IMG/VR virus record: IMGVR_UViG_3300031974_000370
Span: 1-38,281 of that record
DNA from: a virus
Strand: one strand, 5' to 3'
DNA length: 38,281 nucleotides
The notes under the pieces were generated by a model. That model was not told where the DNA came from. It saw only the letters and a list, made by a program, of their open reading frames with translations, and made no database searches. The translations under genes and the position numbers were made by a program. Positions 12,501 to 20,302 of this stretch are shown piece by piece. The first letter of the stretch is position 1; each line of letters begins with the position of its first letter.

Positions 12501-14976
12501 AAACGTAATTGAACATAATGGTAAATTATTGATACGTGGTATTCTCAATGGTAAAGAATACAAGGAAAAGATTGACTTTGGTCCTACTCTTTATGCATTA
12601 ACACAAGAGCATTCACAATATAAAACTTTACAAGGTCAGTTTCTAAAACCTATAGAATTTAAAACAATCAAAGACGCTAGAAGATTTAAAAGAGATACAG
12701 CTACAGAAAACTCCCCTATATTTGGTTTAGAAAGATATCACTATCAGTATATCGGTTCAGAATATCCTGAAGATATCAAATGGGACAAAGATCAAATTAA
12801 AATATTTACATTAGATATTGAAACAACTTGTGAAGGCGGTTTTCCTGATGTGGAAAATCCTGTTGAACAGTTACTTTGTATTACAGTAAAAAATCAATCT
12901 AACAAACAGATTATAACTTGGGGTGTAGGTGATTTTAAAACTGATAGACCAGATGTAACTTACATAAAATGTAAAAACGAAAAACAATTATTATTTGAAT
13001 TTATGAAATTCTGGATTAAACAATATCCAGATATTATTACAGGTTGGAATACTAAATTCTTTGACTTGCCTTATTTGATGAATAGAATTAGATTACTAGC
13101 TGGAGATAAAGTGGCAAATAGAATGTCGCCTTGGAATCTAATCAATAGAGAGGAAATACATGTAAGAGGTAGACCACAAACTATCTATCAATTATATGGT
13201 ATTGTTAATTTAGATTACTTAGATTTATACAAATGGTTTATACCAGCAAGACAAGAAAGTTACAAACTAGATTTCATTGGTGAATTAGAACTTGGTCGTG
13301 GTAAAGATGACGCAGGTTATGATACATTTAAAGATTGGTACACAAAAGACTTTCAATCATTTGTTGATTACAATATACAAGACGTTGAAATTGTTGACGC
13401 ATTAGAAGACAAACTTGGTCTTATTGACTTGTCATTAACTGTAGCTTATGAAAGTAAAGTAAACTATGATGATATATTTTCACAAGTTAGAGTGTGGGAT
13501 ACTTTGATCGCAAACCATTTGATGAAGAAAAATATATGTGTGCCACCAAGGGAAGAACATAGTAAAGAAACAAAATATGAGGGTGCTTATGTAAAAGAAC
13601 CTACAGTTGGTCAACATAAATGGGTAACTTCTTTTGATATCAATTCACTATATCCACATATCATTATACAATATAATATTTCGCCTGAAAAAATACTAGG
13701 CGAATCTTCACACGGTGTTAATGTAAATAAAATGATTGATATGAAAGTACCACTTAATTATCTTCAAACAGAGGGTGCTTGTCTAACACCAAACGGTGCA
13801 AAATTTAAAAACGATAGTCAAGGTTTCTTACCTGAAATGATGGAAACAATGTACAATGAACGTGTCATTTATAAGAAACGTATGTTAAAGGCAAAGAAAG
13901 AATATGAAAAAACAAAAGACCCTAAACTTGTAAGAGAAATTTCAAGGTGTCATAATATTCAATGGGCAAGAAAGATTGCATTGAACTCAGCTTATGGTGC
14001 AGTAGGTAATCAATACTTTAGATATTATGATGTAAGACAGGCAAGTGGTATTACAACTGCTGGTCAATTTATTATTAGATTTATTGAGAAGAAAGTTAAC
14101 GAATATCTAAACAATATATTACAAACAAAAGGTCAAGTAGATTATATTGTTGCGTCTGATACTGATAGTATCTATGTTACACTTGATAAGTTAGTACAAA
14201 AAACTTGTGAAGGAAAAGATGACCAACAAATTACAGATTTTATTGGTAAGGTGTGTGATAATAAAATTGAACCTTATATTGCAAAATGTTTTGATGAATT
14301 AGCTTCTTACACTAACGCATTTAAAAATTGTATGGTGATGAAACGAGAAGTTATTGCTAACAAGGGTATATGGGTTGCTAAGAAACGATATATGCTCAAT
14401 GTGCTAGACGAAGAAGGCGTCAGACTTGCAGATCCAAAGTTAAAACTTATGGGCATAGAAGCAGTCAAGTCTAGCACACCACAAGTTTGTCGTGGTAAAA
14501 TTAAAGAAGCAATTAAAATTATTATGGGTAAAACAGAGGATGATCTACATAAATTTATTGCAGACTTTAAAAAAGAATTTAACGAACTAGAACCTGAAGC
14601 TATTGCCTTTCCTAGAAGTTGTAACAATCTTAAAAAGTATATGTCATCAAGCAGTATCTTTATCAAAGGCACACCAATACATGTCAAAGGTGCGTTGATA
14701 TATAATCATCAACTAAAACAATTTAAATTAGGTACAAAGTATCCTTATATACAAGAGGGTGATAAGATTAAGTTTCTAAAACTAAAAGAAGCAAACCCAT
14801 TTAAGTTTGATGTTATCAGTTATATTAGTACATTGCCAACTGAATTTAAATTAAAACAGTATGTAGATTATGAAACACAATTTGAAAAAACATTCCTTGA
14901 TCCTATGCGATTTATATTAAATGCTATCGGGTGGGAACATGAACCAAAGGCAAGTTTAGAGGCATTTTTTGAATGA
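12487..14976 (+). CDS. 43: Family B DNA polymerase (T4 gp43-like)
   Basis: An 829-aa replicative polymerase with intact proofreading and polymerase sites. Exo I has D110-I-E112; Exo II is the GWNTKFFDLPYL region (about 186-197); Exo III is DYNIQDVEIVD. Pol A is FDINSLYPHII (about 383-393), Pol B KIALNSAYGAVGNQYF (about 496-511), and Pol C DTDS at 558-561. It is slightly shorter than T4 gp43 (898 aa), mainly in loops. The start is GTG at 12487, overlapping the ferredoxin end by 14 nt, with GAGGT as RBS; the N-terminal MNFYKNVIEHNGKLLIRG aligns with the T4 start. The last bases overlap the next gene (ATGA). Confidence 0.97.
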   Translation: MNFYKNVIEHNGKLLIRGILNGKEYKEKIDFGPTLYALTQEHSQYKTLQGQFLKPIEFKTIKDARRFKRDTATENSPIFGLERYHYQYIGSEYPEDIKWDKDQIKIFTLDIETTCEGGFPDVENPVEQLLCITVKNQSNKQIITWGVGDFKTDRPDVTYIKCKNEKQLLFEFMKFWIKQYPDIITGWNTKFFDLPYLMNRIRLLAGDKVANRMSPWNLINREEIHVRGRPQTIYQLYGIVNLDYLDLYKWFIPARQESYKLDFIGELELGRGKDDAGYDTFKDWYTKDFQSFVDYNIQDVEIVDALEDKLGLIDLSLTVAYESKVNYDDIFSQVRVWDTLIANHLMKKNICVPPREEHSKETKYEGAYVKEPTVGQHKWVTSFDINSLYPHIIIQYNISPEKILGESSHGVNVNKMIDMKVPLNYLQTEGACLTPNGAKFKNDSQGFLPEMMETMYNERVIYKKRMLKAKKEYEKTKDPKLVREISRCHNIQWARKIALNSAYGAVGNQYFRYYDVRQASGITTAGQFIIRFIEKKVNEYLNNILQTKGQVDYIVASDTDSIYVTLDKLVQKTCEGKDDQQITDFIGKVCDNKIEPYIAKCFDELASYTNAFKNCMVMKREVIANKGIWVAKKRYMLNVLDEEGVRLADPKLKLMGIEAVKSSTPQVCRGKIKEAIKIIMGKTEDDLHKFIADFKKEFNELEPEAIAFPRSCNNLKKYMSSSSIFIKGTPIHVKGALIYNHQLKQFKLGTKYPYIQEGDKIKFLKLKEANPFKFDVISYISTLPTEFKLKQYVDYETQFEKTFLDPMRFILNAIGWEHEPKASLEAFFE

Positions 14977-15596
14977 TATTATTTGGTAAAACTATACATC
15001 AAGCTAAGTTAGATATTTCTGAACGAGATAGAGGTATCTATAAACAAATTTTACAAAACTTAGATTACACATACTCAGGTGGAGAAACAAGAGATATATC
15101 ACATATCTCACACGAAAAAGAATTATTAGAATATCCTACATTATTACATTTAAAAAATAAGATACAACAAGAATTTTATACATTCAAACACCAAGTAATG
15201 AGATATAAAAATAAATTTGAGATTGTTAGATCATGGATTGCAAAGAGTGAACCAGGACAATCTAGTAGTTTTCATAATCATAATAACTGTATGTGGTCTG
15301 GTGTTTATTACATAGATGTACCACAAAAATCAGGTGGTATTACATTTGAAAATTTTGATGTACAAAGATTTCAGTTACAAGTATTAGACTATAACGAAAA
15401 CAATTCTGAAAAGATAACACTAATACCTGAAACAGATACGGTCATATTCTTCCCTAGTGAAGTATACCATAAAATAGAAACAAACGAAAGTAACATGACA
15501 AGATATTCTATAGCTTTTAATTTAATGCCGATTGGTGAGATTGGTGATAACAGAAGCGATAGTTATATTAAGAACTTACAAAATGTTCCCAAATAA
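14973..15596 (+). CDS. 2OG-Fe(II) oxygenase-like protein, HxHN subtype (3 of 7)
   Basis: A 207-aa protein. The beta-helix has SFHNHNN (H101, H103) followed by SGVYYIDVP, then TVIFFPSEVYHKIET (H166) and MTRYSIAFNL (R177). This is the pattern of the putative 2OG-Fe(II) oxygenase subgroup in which the HxD motif reads HxH followed by N. Whether it binds iron with two histidines plus the distal histidine is uncertain. It is coupled to the polymerase gene by an ATGA overlap. About 80 N-terminal residues are family-specific. Confidence 0.75.
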   Translation: MILFGKTIHQAKLDISERDRGIYKQILQNLDYTYSGGETRDISHISHEKELLEYPTLLHLKNKIQQEFYTFKHQVMRYKNKFEIVRSWIAKSEPGQSSSFHNHNNCMWSGVYYIDVPQKSGGITFENFDVQRFQLQVLDYNENNSEKITLIPETDTVIFFPSEVYHKIETNESNMTRYSIAFNLMPIGEIGDNRSDSYIKNLQNVPK

Positions 15597-16113
15597 ACAA
15601 TATGGAGTGATCTATGCAGATCCACCTTGGCAGTTTAAAACTAGGTCTGAAAAAGGAAAAGATAGAAGTCCTGAGAAACATTATAATGTGCTCAATCTTA
15701 CTGATATCTGTAATTTACCTGTTAGCGATATTGCTAAACCTGATTCAGTCTTATTAATGTGGGTGTGCGATCCACTATTAGACCAGGCGTTTAAAGTTAT
15801 AGACGCCTGGGGTTTTAAGTTTAAGACAGTAGGTTTTACTTGGGCAAAAACAAATAAAAATAAACTAGGTTTTTTTACAGGTCTAGGATATTGGACAAGA
15901 GGTAATCCAGAAATGTGTTTATTAGCTACAAAGGGTAGACCAAAAAGAATATCTAAATCTGTACCTCAGTTAGTTGTTGAACAAAGAAAAAGACATAGTG
16001 AAAAACCTTTGTTACACGAACAGATTGAACAACTTGTCGCAGGCCCTTATATTGAATTATTTGCAAGAAAAAAGACGAGAAGTGGTTGGGATTATTGGGG
16101 GAATGAAGTATGA
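15583..16113 (+). CDS. MT-A70 family N6-adenine DNA methyltransferase
   Basis: A 176-aa SAM-dependent methyltransferase of the MT-A70 fold. The catalytic DPPW is at 13-16 in YGVIYADPPWQF. The SAM-binding and core regions include SVLLMWVCDPLL, VGFTWAKTNK, GYWTRGNPEMCLLATKG and YIELFARK. The compact single-domain form is common in phages, where adenine methylation protects DNA or marks regulatory sites; the target sequence cannot be read from the protein. No cognate restriction enzyme is adjacent. ATG 15583 is chosen because MFPNKQYG leads directly into the first strand; upstream TTG/GTG codons would extend it into the previous gene. It overlaps that gene by 14 nt. Confidence 0.9.
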   Translation: MFPNKQYGVIYADPPWQFKTRSEKGKDRSPEKHYNVLNLTDICNLPVSDIAKPDSVLLMWVCDPLLDQAFKVIDAWGFKFKTVGFTWAKTNKNKLGFFTGLGYWTRGNPEMCLLATKGRPKRISKSVPQLVVEQRKRHSEKPLLHEQIEQLVAGPYIELFARKKTRSGWDYWGNEV

Positions 16114-16202
16114 GTCTATGTATGGCATTGACTTTCTCAGCTTTGTGTGTTATAATACCATCACTATTATTATGGATGTGGAATGGCGAAGACCCTAACT
16201 AA
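16110..16202 (+). CDS. 30-aa single-span membrane micropeptide
   Basis: ATG 16110 overlaps the methyltransferase stop by 4 nt (ATGA) and runs 30 codons to TAA at 16200. The peptide MSLCMALTFSALCVIIPSLL continues with LWMWNGEDPN: one clear transmembrane segment with a short polar tail. The coupling signal and hydrophobicity are the evidence. It shares DNA with a strong promoter (16128-16156) and overlaps the next gene by 20 nt, so the frame could be partly accidental. Confidence 0.45.
   Translation: MSLCMALTFSALCVIIPSLLLWMWNGEDPN
16128..16156 (+). promoter_or_regulatory. extended -10 promoter before the DruA-like gene
   Basis: TTGACT (16128-16133), 17-bp spacer, TATAAT (16151-16156) preceded by TGT. 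It starts with the shared GCATTGAC and has the TTTGTGTGTTATAAT -10 region. It probably drives the run of 2OG-oxygenase genes to 20135. Confidence 0.8.
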
Positions 16203-17298
16203 ACTAGAACCAGCAGACGCTTTGTATTGTGCTAAAATTTTCAATGACTATTTTGGTCAGTTTGAAAGAATAGACCAATACATGAAAGATCAAAAGTTGG
16301 CACAATTGGAAGATACTGTATCATCTTCTCTACCAGGCATGGGACCTGAAGAAGATTTATTTAATGATTTTACTATGTCACCTGAAGACATGGACTTTGA
16401 AGTATATGAGCCTACTGATGGTACAAGTTATGTTACATTATTAAATATGACATCAAGTCATACTAATATGCCAAGTATTCCAGGTAAAGAATTAAAGTTA
16501 TTAGTTAAAGAAAAAAACACAGGCAAGATTATGGGTTTTATTCGTTTTGGTTCTCCTGTAATCAACTCAGCTCCTAGAAATCAAGTATTAGGTCAAGTGC
16601 CTGATTTGAAACAGTTTAACAAAACTGCCATTATGGGTTTTACAATTGTACCTACACAACCATTTGGTTATAATTATTTGGGTGGTAAACTATTGGCAGC
16701 TATTTGTTGTTCACACAAAGTAAAAGATATACTAGATAAAAAATATAATATGAACTTAGTTATGTTTGAAACTACAAGTTTGTATGGTTCTAGTAAATCA
16801 TCCAGCCAATATGATGGTATGAAACCATATCTAAGATTTAAAGGTGTAACTGATAGTAAATTTATTCCGTTAATGCATGGTCAACCATATAGAGATTTAA
16901 ATAATTATGTTGAAGAAAGAGTTGGTCTTTTAGTGCCAGCTGGTGCGTCAAGTCGTAAACTTAAAATGACAACAGCTGTGATTGGTTTATTAAAAAGAAG
17001 TTTAAACGGTGATGATTTAGTAAAGTTTAAATCTACAATTGCAAATGCTTTAAAACTAACAGAAAGAAAAAGATTTTATGTTTCTAATTATGGTGTAGAA
17101 AACTTTGTTGATATTGTAAATGGTAAAACAGATACAATTAAAAAGGCAGAAAACTACGATAGATTTAGTTTTGAAAATACTATTTTATGGTGGAAAAAAC
17201 TTGCAACAAAAAGATTTAATAATTTAAAAGCAGATGGTCGTTTAAGAACTGAATTAGAATTGTGGTCAAAAGAGGCAAACATAGATATAATAAGATGA
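16183..17298 (+). CDS. Conserved-type 371-aa protein, possibly DruA/DUF4338-like
   Basis: The central part (about 95-250) reads KELKLLVKEKNTGKIMGFIR, then PRNQVLGQ, MGFTIVPTQPFGYNYLGGKL, a helix, LVMFETTSLYGSSKSSSQYD and KPYLRFKG. This order (a 'reduce/return' strand, RN/RD motif, a P-x-x-x-LGGKLLA helix, then ETTSLYG) recalls the DUF4338 family, whose best-known member is DruA of the Druantia anti-phage system. The similarity is from memory of motifs and needs an HMM search. The N-terminal ~90 residues are acidic. No other Druantia gene (DruB-E) is nearby. It is the first full gene after the 16128 promoter. Alternative: a phage-specific protein of unknown role. Confidence 0.6.
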   Translation: MAKTLTKLEPADALYCAKIFNDYFGQFERIDQYMKDQKLAQLEDTVSSSLPGMGPEEDLFNDFTMSPEDMDFEVYEPTDGTSYVTLLNMTSSHTNMPSIPGKELKLLVKEKNTGKIMGFIRFGSPVINSAPRNQVLGQVPDLKQFNKTAIMGFTIVPTQPFGYNYLGGKLLAAICCSHKVKDILDKKYNMNLVMFETTSLYGSSKSSSQYDGMKPYLRFKGVTDSKFIPLMHGQPYRDLNNYVEERVGLLVPAGASSRKLKMTTAVIGLLKRSLNGDDLVKFKSTIANALKLTERKRFYVSNYGVENFVDIVNGKTDTIKKAENYDRFSFENTILWWKKLATKRFNNLKADGRLRTELELWSKEANIDIIR

Positions 17299-17531
17299 GA
17301 AAAAAGAAAACTTATATACACGTAAACCAACACGTAATACGGAGTAATAAAAAACATGGAAAAGATGATCCAGCTATTACAGTTAAACAAGGTACAAAAA
17401 ATACCTATTGCCACGAAGTTAAGATACATGGTCCGTCATCCGTTCTTTATGGCGGTAATGATAAACCTTTGCTTTCTTGTGGTGCTAGAGTTGTTATTGT
17501 AACTGAAAGTGAAACTGAAATTGTAAGATGA
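17295..17531 (+). CDS. 78-aa basic conserved-type phage protein
   Basis: The protein starts MRKKKTYIHVNQHVIRSNKK and continues with DDPAITVKQGTKNTYCHEVK, IHGPSSVLYGGNDKPLLSCG and ARVVIVTESETEIV. It is a compact beta-rich protein with two cysteines, of a type I associate with marine T4-like genomes without a known function. ATG 17295 overlaps the upstream stop as ATGA, which is preferred over an in-frame ATG 33 nt further upstream that would lie inside the previous gene. It ends in another 4-nt ATGA overlap. Confidence 0.8.
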   Translation: MRKKKTYIHVNQHVIRSNKKHGKDDPAITVKQGTKNTYCHEVKIHGPSSVLYGGNDKPLLSCGARVVIVTESETEIVR

Positions 17532-18091
17532 AGAACTTAGAAGACTTTATATTTACAGCTAACTATTTACCAAAAGAAGATTGCCAATATATTGTAAATT
17601 CTATTTCACAAAGAGATTGGAAAAAACATGAGTGGCATGAAAATGTAAATAATAGTTATCAAAGTGAACAAGAAAAAGAATTAGATGTGTATATGTCAGA
17701 TGAAGTTTTACAAGAAAAACTACATCCATATATATTAAAAGCTATTAATGATTACACAAAAGAAAAATTTTTTGATGCCGATAAGACTAAATATTTGGTA
17801 ACTAGATATAGTCCTGTCAGATTTAATAGATATGTAAATGCAAAGATGAGAACGCATTATGACCATATACATTCTATATTTGATGGTGATAGAAAAGGTA
17901 TTCCTGTACTAAGTATATTAGGAGTTTTAAATGATGATTACAAAGGTGGTAACTTTTTATTTGGTGATGAGCATGAAATAAAATTGCGACAAGGAGACAT
18001 ATTGATATTTCCGTCAATATTCTTATATCCACATAAAGTAAAAGAGGTAACCGAAGGAACACGATATAGTTTTATAACTTGGGCTTTCTAA
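17528..18091 (+). CDS. 2OG-Fe(II) oxygenase, P4H type (4 of 7)
   Basis: A 187-aa dioxygenase. HYD (H110, D112), H169 in YPHKV and R179 in GTRYS form the Fe/2OG site; YKGGNFLF and LRQGDILIFPS are the family strands. It ends in SFITWAF, typical of PKHD-type hydroxylases. ATGA coupling to the upstream gene starts a run of oxygenase genes interrupted only by one 88-aa protein. The substrate is unknown. Confidence 0.88.
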   Translation: MKNLEDFIFTANYLPKEDCQYIVNSISQRDWKKHEWHENVNNSYQSEQEKELDVYMSDEVLQEKLHPYILKAINDYTKEKFFDADKTKYLVTRYSPVRFNRYVNAKMRTHYDHIHSIFDGDRKGIPVLSILGVLNDDYKGGNFLFGDEHEIKLRQGDILIFPSIFLYPHKVKEVTEGTRYSFITWAF

Positions 18092-18092
18092 T

Positions 18093-18359
18093 ATGAACAT
18101 GATAACAGAAAAAGATTACCTAAATTTAAAAGAGTATTGGGATTATCAACGTAAGATACAATATAATAGAGAAGAAATTGAAAAAATGGCTGAAGATTTT
18201 GAAGGCCGTTTACAAAGAAATGATGGTTTTGCTGTAACACCATTAAGTGCAAATGATGTGTTTGATATGATATGGAACAAAATGAGGAGTGAGGATTATC
18301 AGGATCCACCAAAAGGTTGGGTACCAAATGATCCACAATATAAAAAATGGAACGAATAG
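18093..18359 (+). CDS. 88-aa hypothetical protein within the oxygenase run
   Basis: A helical, charged N-terminus (residues 1-45) is followed by TPLSANDVFDMIWNKMRSED and a proline/tryptophan tail PPKGWVPNDPQYKKW. No family is recognised. It begins one base after the upstream stop and overlaps the next oxygenase gene by 13 nt, so it belongs to the operon. The tryptophan-rich tail could be a docking peptide, but this is speculation. Confidence 0.7.
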   Translation: MNMITEKDYLNLKEYWDYQRKIQYNREEIEKMAEDFEGRLQRNDGFAVTPLSANDVFDMIWNKMRSEDYQDPPKGWVPNDPQYKKWNE

Positions 18360-18916
18360 AAGTAATAGACAATTTAATAAATGATTATAACCACAATCAT
18401 ATAGAAAAAACTTTACTTGATAATACAAAGTTTGATTATAAATTTGTTAGAGATGTTACCATAGAGGGTAACGAACAACAAAGACCTGGTTTTTATCATA
18501 TGTTAATGCAAGATAATAAAAAGGTTTCGCCTTTTGCAAATTTAGCTGTAGATATTGTTACTCATTCATGTATCAAATCAAATTTAATACCTAAAAAAAT
18601 ATTACAGGCAAGAAGTTTTTTACAATTACCTTTAGCAGCTCATTATAGAGGTGATAATGTTGATACACCACATATAGATAATGTTGAAAATCATATTGTA
18701 ATATTATATTACGTTAACGATAGTGATGGTTGTACAGTAATTTATGATAAGAAATATGAAGAGGGTAAAACTGTAAAATTTGACGAACTAAAAGAAATTA
18801 AAAGAGTAGAACCTAAAAAAGGAAGAGTGGTAATATTTAATGGTTTACATTATCACACAGGTGAACAACCAAATAGTAATTTAAGAAGTATTATAAATTG
18901 TAACATACAAGTATGA
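18347..18916 (+). CDS. 2OG-Fe(II) oxygenase (5 of 7)
   Basis: A 189-aa dioxygenase. HID (H109, D111), H170 in HYHTGEQP and R180 in NLRSIINCNI are the expected ligands; the core includes IVILYYVNDSDGCTVIY and EPKKGRVVIFNG. It has a longer N-terminal half than the other family members here and the HTG motif of the 2OG-FeII_Oxy group. It ends in a 4-nt overlap with the next oxygenase gene. Confidence 0.88.
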   Translation: MERIEVIDNLINDYNHNHIEKTLLDNTKFDYKFVRDVTIEGNEQQRPGFYHMLMQDNKKVSPFANLAVDIVTHSCIKSNLIPKKILQARSFLQLPLAAHYRGDNVDTPHIDNVENHIVILYYVNDSDGCTVIYDKKYEEGKTVKFDELKEIKRVEPKKGRVVIFNGLHYHTGEQPNSNLRSIINCNIQV

Positions 18917-19476
18917 ATAAAATAAAATTAGAAATATCAGCTTTAATAGATAAGTTTGAACAACATGATTTACTTAAAGATAATTTACTTGATTTAATTG
19001 ATAAGTCAGATAATCCGGTAGAGAAAAAAATAGATAAGAATTGGGAATATCACATATCAAAATGTGATTGGGATAATAATACAGATTTTGATAATAGACC
19101 TTGGGTAGATTTACTAAAACCACATTTACAAAACCACTTTAATAAGTGTGCTAATTTTATGTTATATCAAAAGGCAAAAATAAAAGCATTATGGTATCAA
19201 CAGTATAATCAAAATGACGCACATGGTTGGCATATACATGGTGATAATTACACAGGTGTTTATTACTTACAACTACCAGAAGGATCATCAAAAACGGAAT
19301 TAGTAAATCATTATTTACAAGACAAAGAAATACAAACGGCACAAATAGAAGCTAAAGAAGGAGATATTATAATCTTTCCTAGTTTTGTTATACATAGATC
19401 GCCAAAGATTGATAGTGATGTTACAAAAACAATTATATCATTTAATTTAGAATTTAACGGTATCAAAGAAGTATAA
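18913..19476 (+). CDS. 2OG-Fe(II) oxygenase-like protein, HxHGD subtype (6 of 7)
   Basis: A 187-aa protein similar in layout to the one at 14973: GWHIHGDNYTGVYYLQLP (H107, H109), then GDIIIFPSFVIHRSPK (H161) and KTIISFNLEF. The usual 2OG-binding arginine position appears to be K172, a deviation worth noting. The HxH instead of HxD matches the subgroup with atypical metal ligands. ATGA coupling on the 5' side, TAATG on the 3' side. Confidence 0.75.
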   Translation: MNKIKLEISALIDKFEQHDLLKDNLLDLIDKSDNPVEKKIDKNWEYHISKCDWDNNTDFDNRPWVDLLKPHLQNHFNKCANFMLYQKAKIKALWYQQYNQNDAHGWHIHGDNYTGVYYLQLPEGSSKTELVNHYLQDKEIQTAQIEAKEGDIIIFPSFVIHRSPKIDSDVTKTIISFNLEFNGIKEV

Positions 19477-20135
19477 TGTATTTTCCAACATATCATACAC
19501 ATAGGTTTTATGAAAATCCACAACAAGTTTATGAGTGGGCAAATAGTTTAGAATATATAAGACCAGAAGCAGGACATTATCCTGGTGCAAGAACATTACA
19601 TTTACACGAAGTGGATGGAGATTTCTTCCAATATGTGTGTAATAAAGTATTACGAATGATTTATGGTAAGTTTGTAAAAGATATTGATTATCAATGTGCT
19701 ATGAATTTTCAAAAAATACATTATGATGATATAGCTGAAGACGGTAAAGGTTGGGTGCATTTAGATGAAAGTTCCCATTTAACAGTATTGATATATTTAA
19801 CACCAGGTAAATCACAATCTGGTACTTCTTTGTATATGCCTAAAAAAGAGGGTACTATCTTAGGTGGTAAACAAGAAGAAAAATTTAAATATTATAAAAC
19901 CAAACAAGCAACAACTCAATATAGAGAAGCTTTAGATTATAACAATGGATTATATGAAGAGATTGCGACATTTGGTTCTAATTTTAATAGTATGGTTGCA
20001 TTTGATGGCGGTATGTTCCACGGTGCAAACTTTGATTTAAAACCAGGCGAAGAGAGATTAACACAAACCTTATTCTTTAATGATTTAAGAGTTCCTTACT
20101 ATCCTGGAGTAGAGATGGAGAGAAATAGTCTGTGA
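19476..20135 (+). CDS. 2OG-Fe(II) oxygenase-like protein with extended core (7 of 7)
   Basis: A 219-aa protein. WVHLDESSHLTVLIYLTP gives H95 and D97; FDGGMFHGANFDLKPGEERL gives H182 and R194. An insert of about 60 residues separates the two halves (YMPKKEGTILGGKQEEKFKY and following). This layout matches a DUF6445-type family predicted to be 2OG-dependent. Last gene of the oxygenase run; its TGA overlaps the next ATG (TGATG). Confidence 0.78.
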   Translation: MYFPTYHTHRFYENPQQVYEWANSLEYIRPEAGHYPGARTLHLHEVDGDFFQYVCNKVLRMIYGKFVKDIDYQCAMNFQKIHYDDIAEDGKGWVHLDESSHLTVLIYLTPGKSQSGTSLYMPKKEGTILGGKQEEKFKYYKTKQATTQYREALDYNNGLYEEIATFGSNFNSMVAFDGGMFHGANFDLKPGEERLTQTLFFNDLRVPYYPGVEMERNSL

Positions 20136-20302
20136 TGATAACAGTTTATAAACATGGAAAATATATGACACATCACTTTCCACCTCAGGAGCTTGACAAT
20201 ATTAAAGAAACATGTTATAGTATTGGGATAAAATGGTATACTATAAGTTATACAGAAACGGAGAAACAAGAATATGAGCAACTTTCTAAAAGACATAATT
20301 AA
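20135..20302 (+). CDS. 55-aa small protein overlapping the uvsX promoter and start
   Basis: The TGATG junction couples this frame to the oxygenase gene before it. The 55-aa product starts [20 protein letters not shown] and continues with a KWYTISYTE strand and a charged helix; it has a normal composition and no rare run. It overlaps uvsX by 29 nt in another frame and contains the 20191 promoter. It could be real or a chance frame; the coupling signal tips it toward real. Confidence 0.5.
   Translation: MITVYKHGKYMTHHFPPQELDNIKETCYSIGIKWYTISYTETEKQEYEQLSKRHN
20191..20219 (+). promoter_or_regulatory. extended -10 promoter of uvsX
   Basis: TTGACA (20191-20196), 17-bp spacer, TATAGT (20214-20219) preceded by TGT. 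It lies 55 bp upstream of the uvsX ATG, inside the small frame at 20135-20302. Confidence 0.78.

Noticed and set aside
15974-16198. 74-codon + strand frame across the methyltransferase end
   Set aside because: Lies mostly inside the well-supported MT-A70 gene in another frame; no RBS and no motif.
17528-20135. Tandem duplication of one oxygenase gene
   Set aside because: The neighbouring oxygenases differ in length, in motif spacing and even in metal ligands (HxD versus HxH), and no DNA-level repeat is visible, so recent tandem duplication is not supported.
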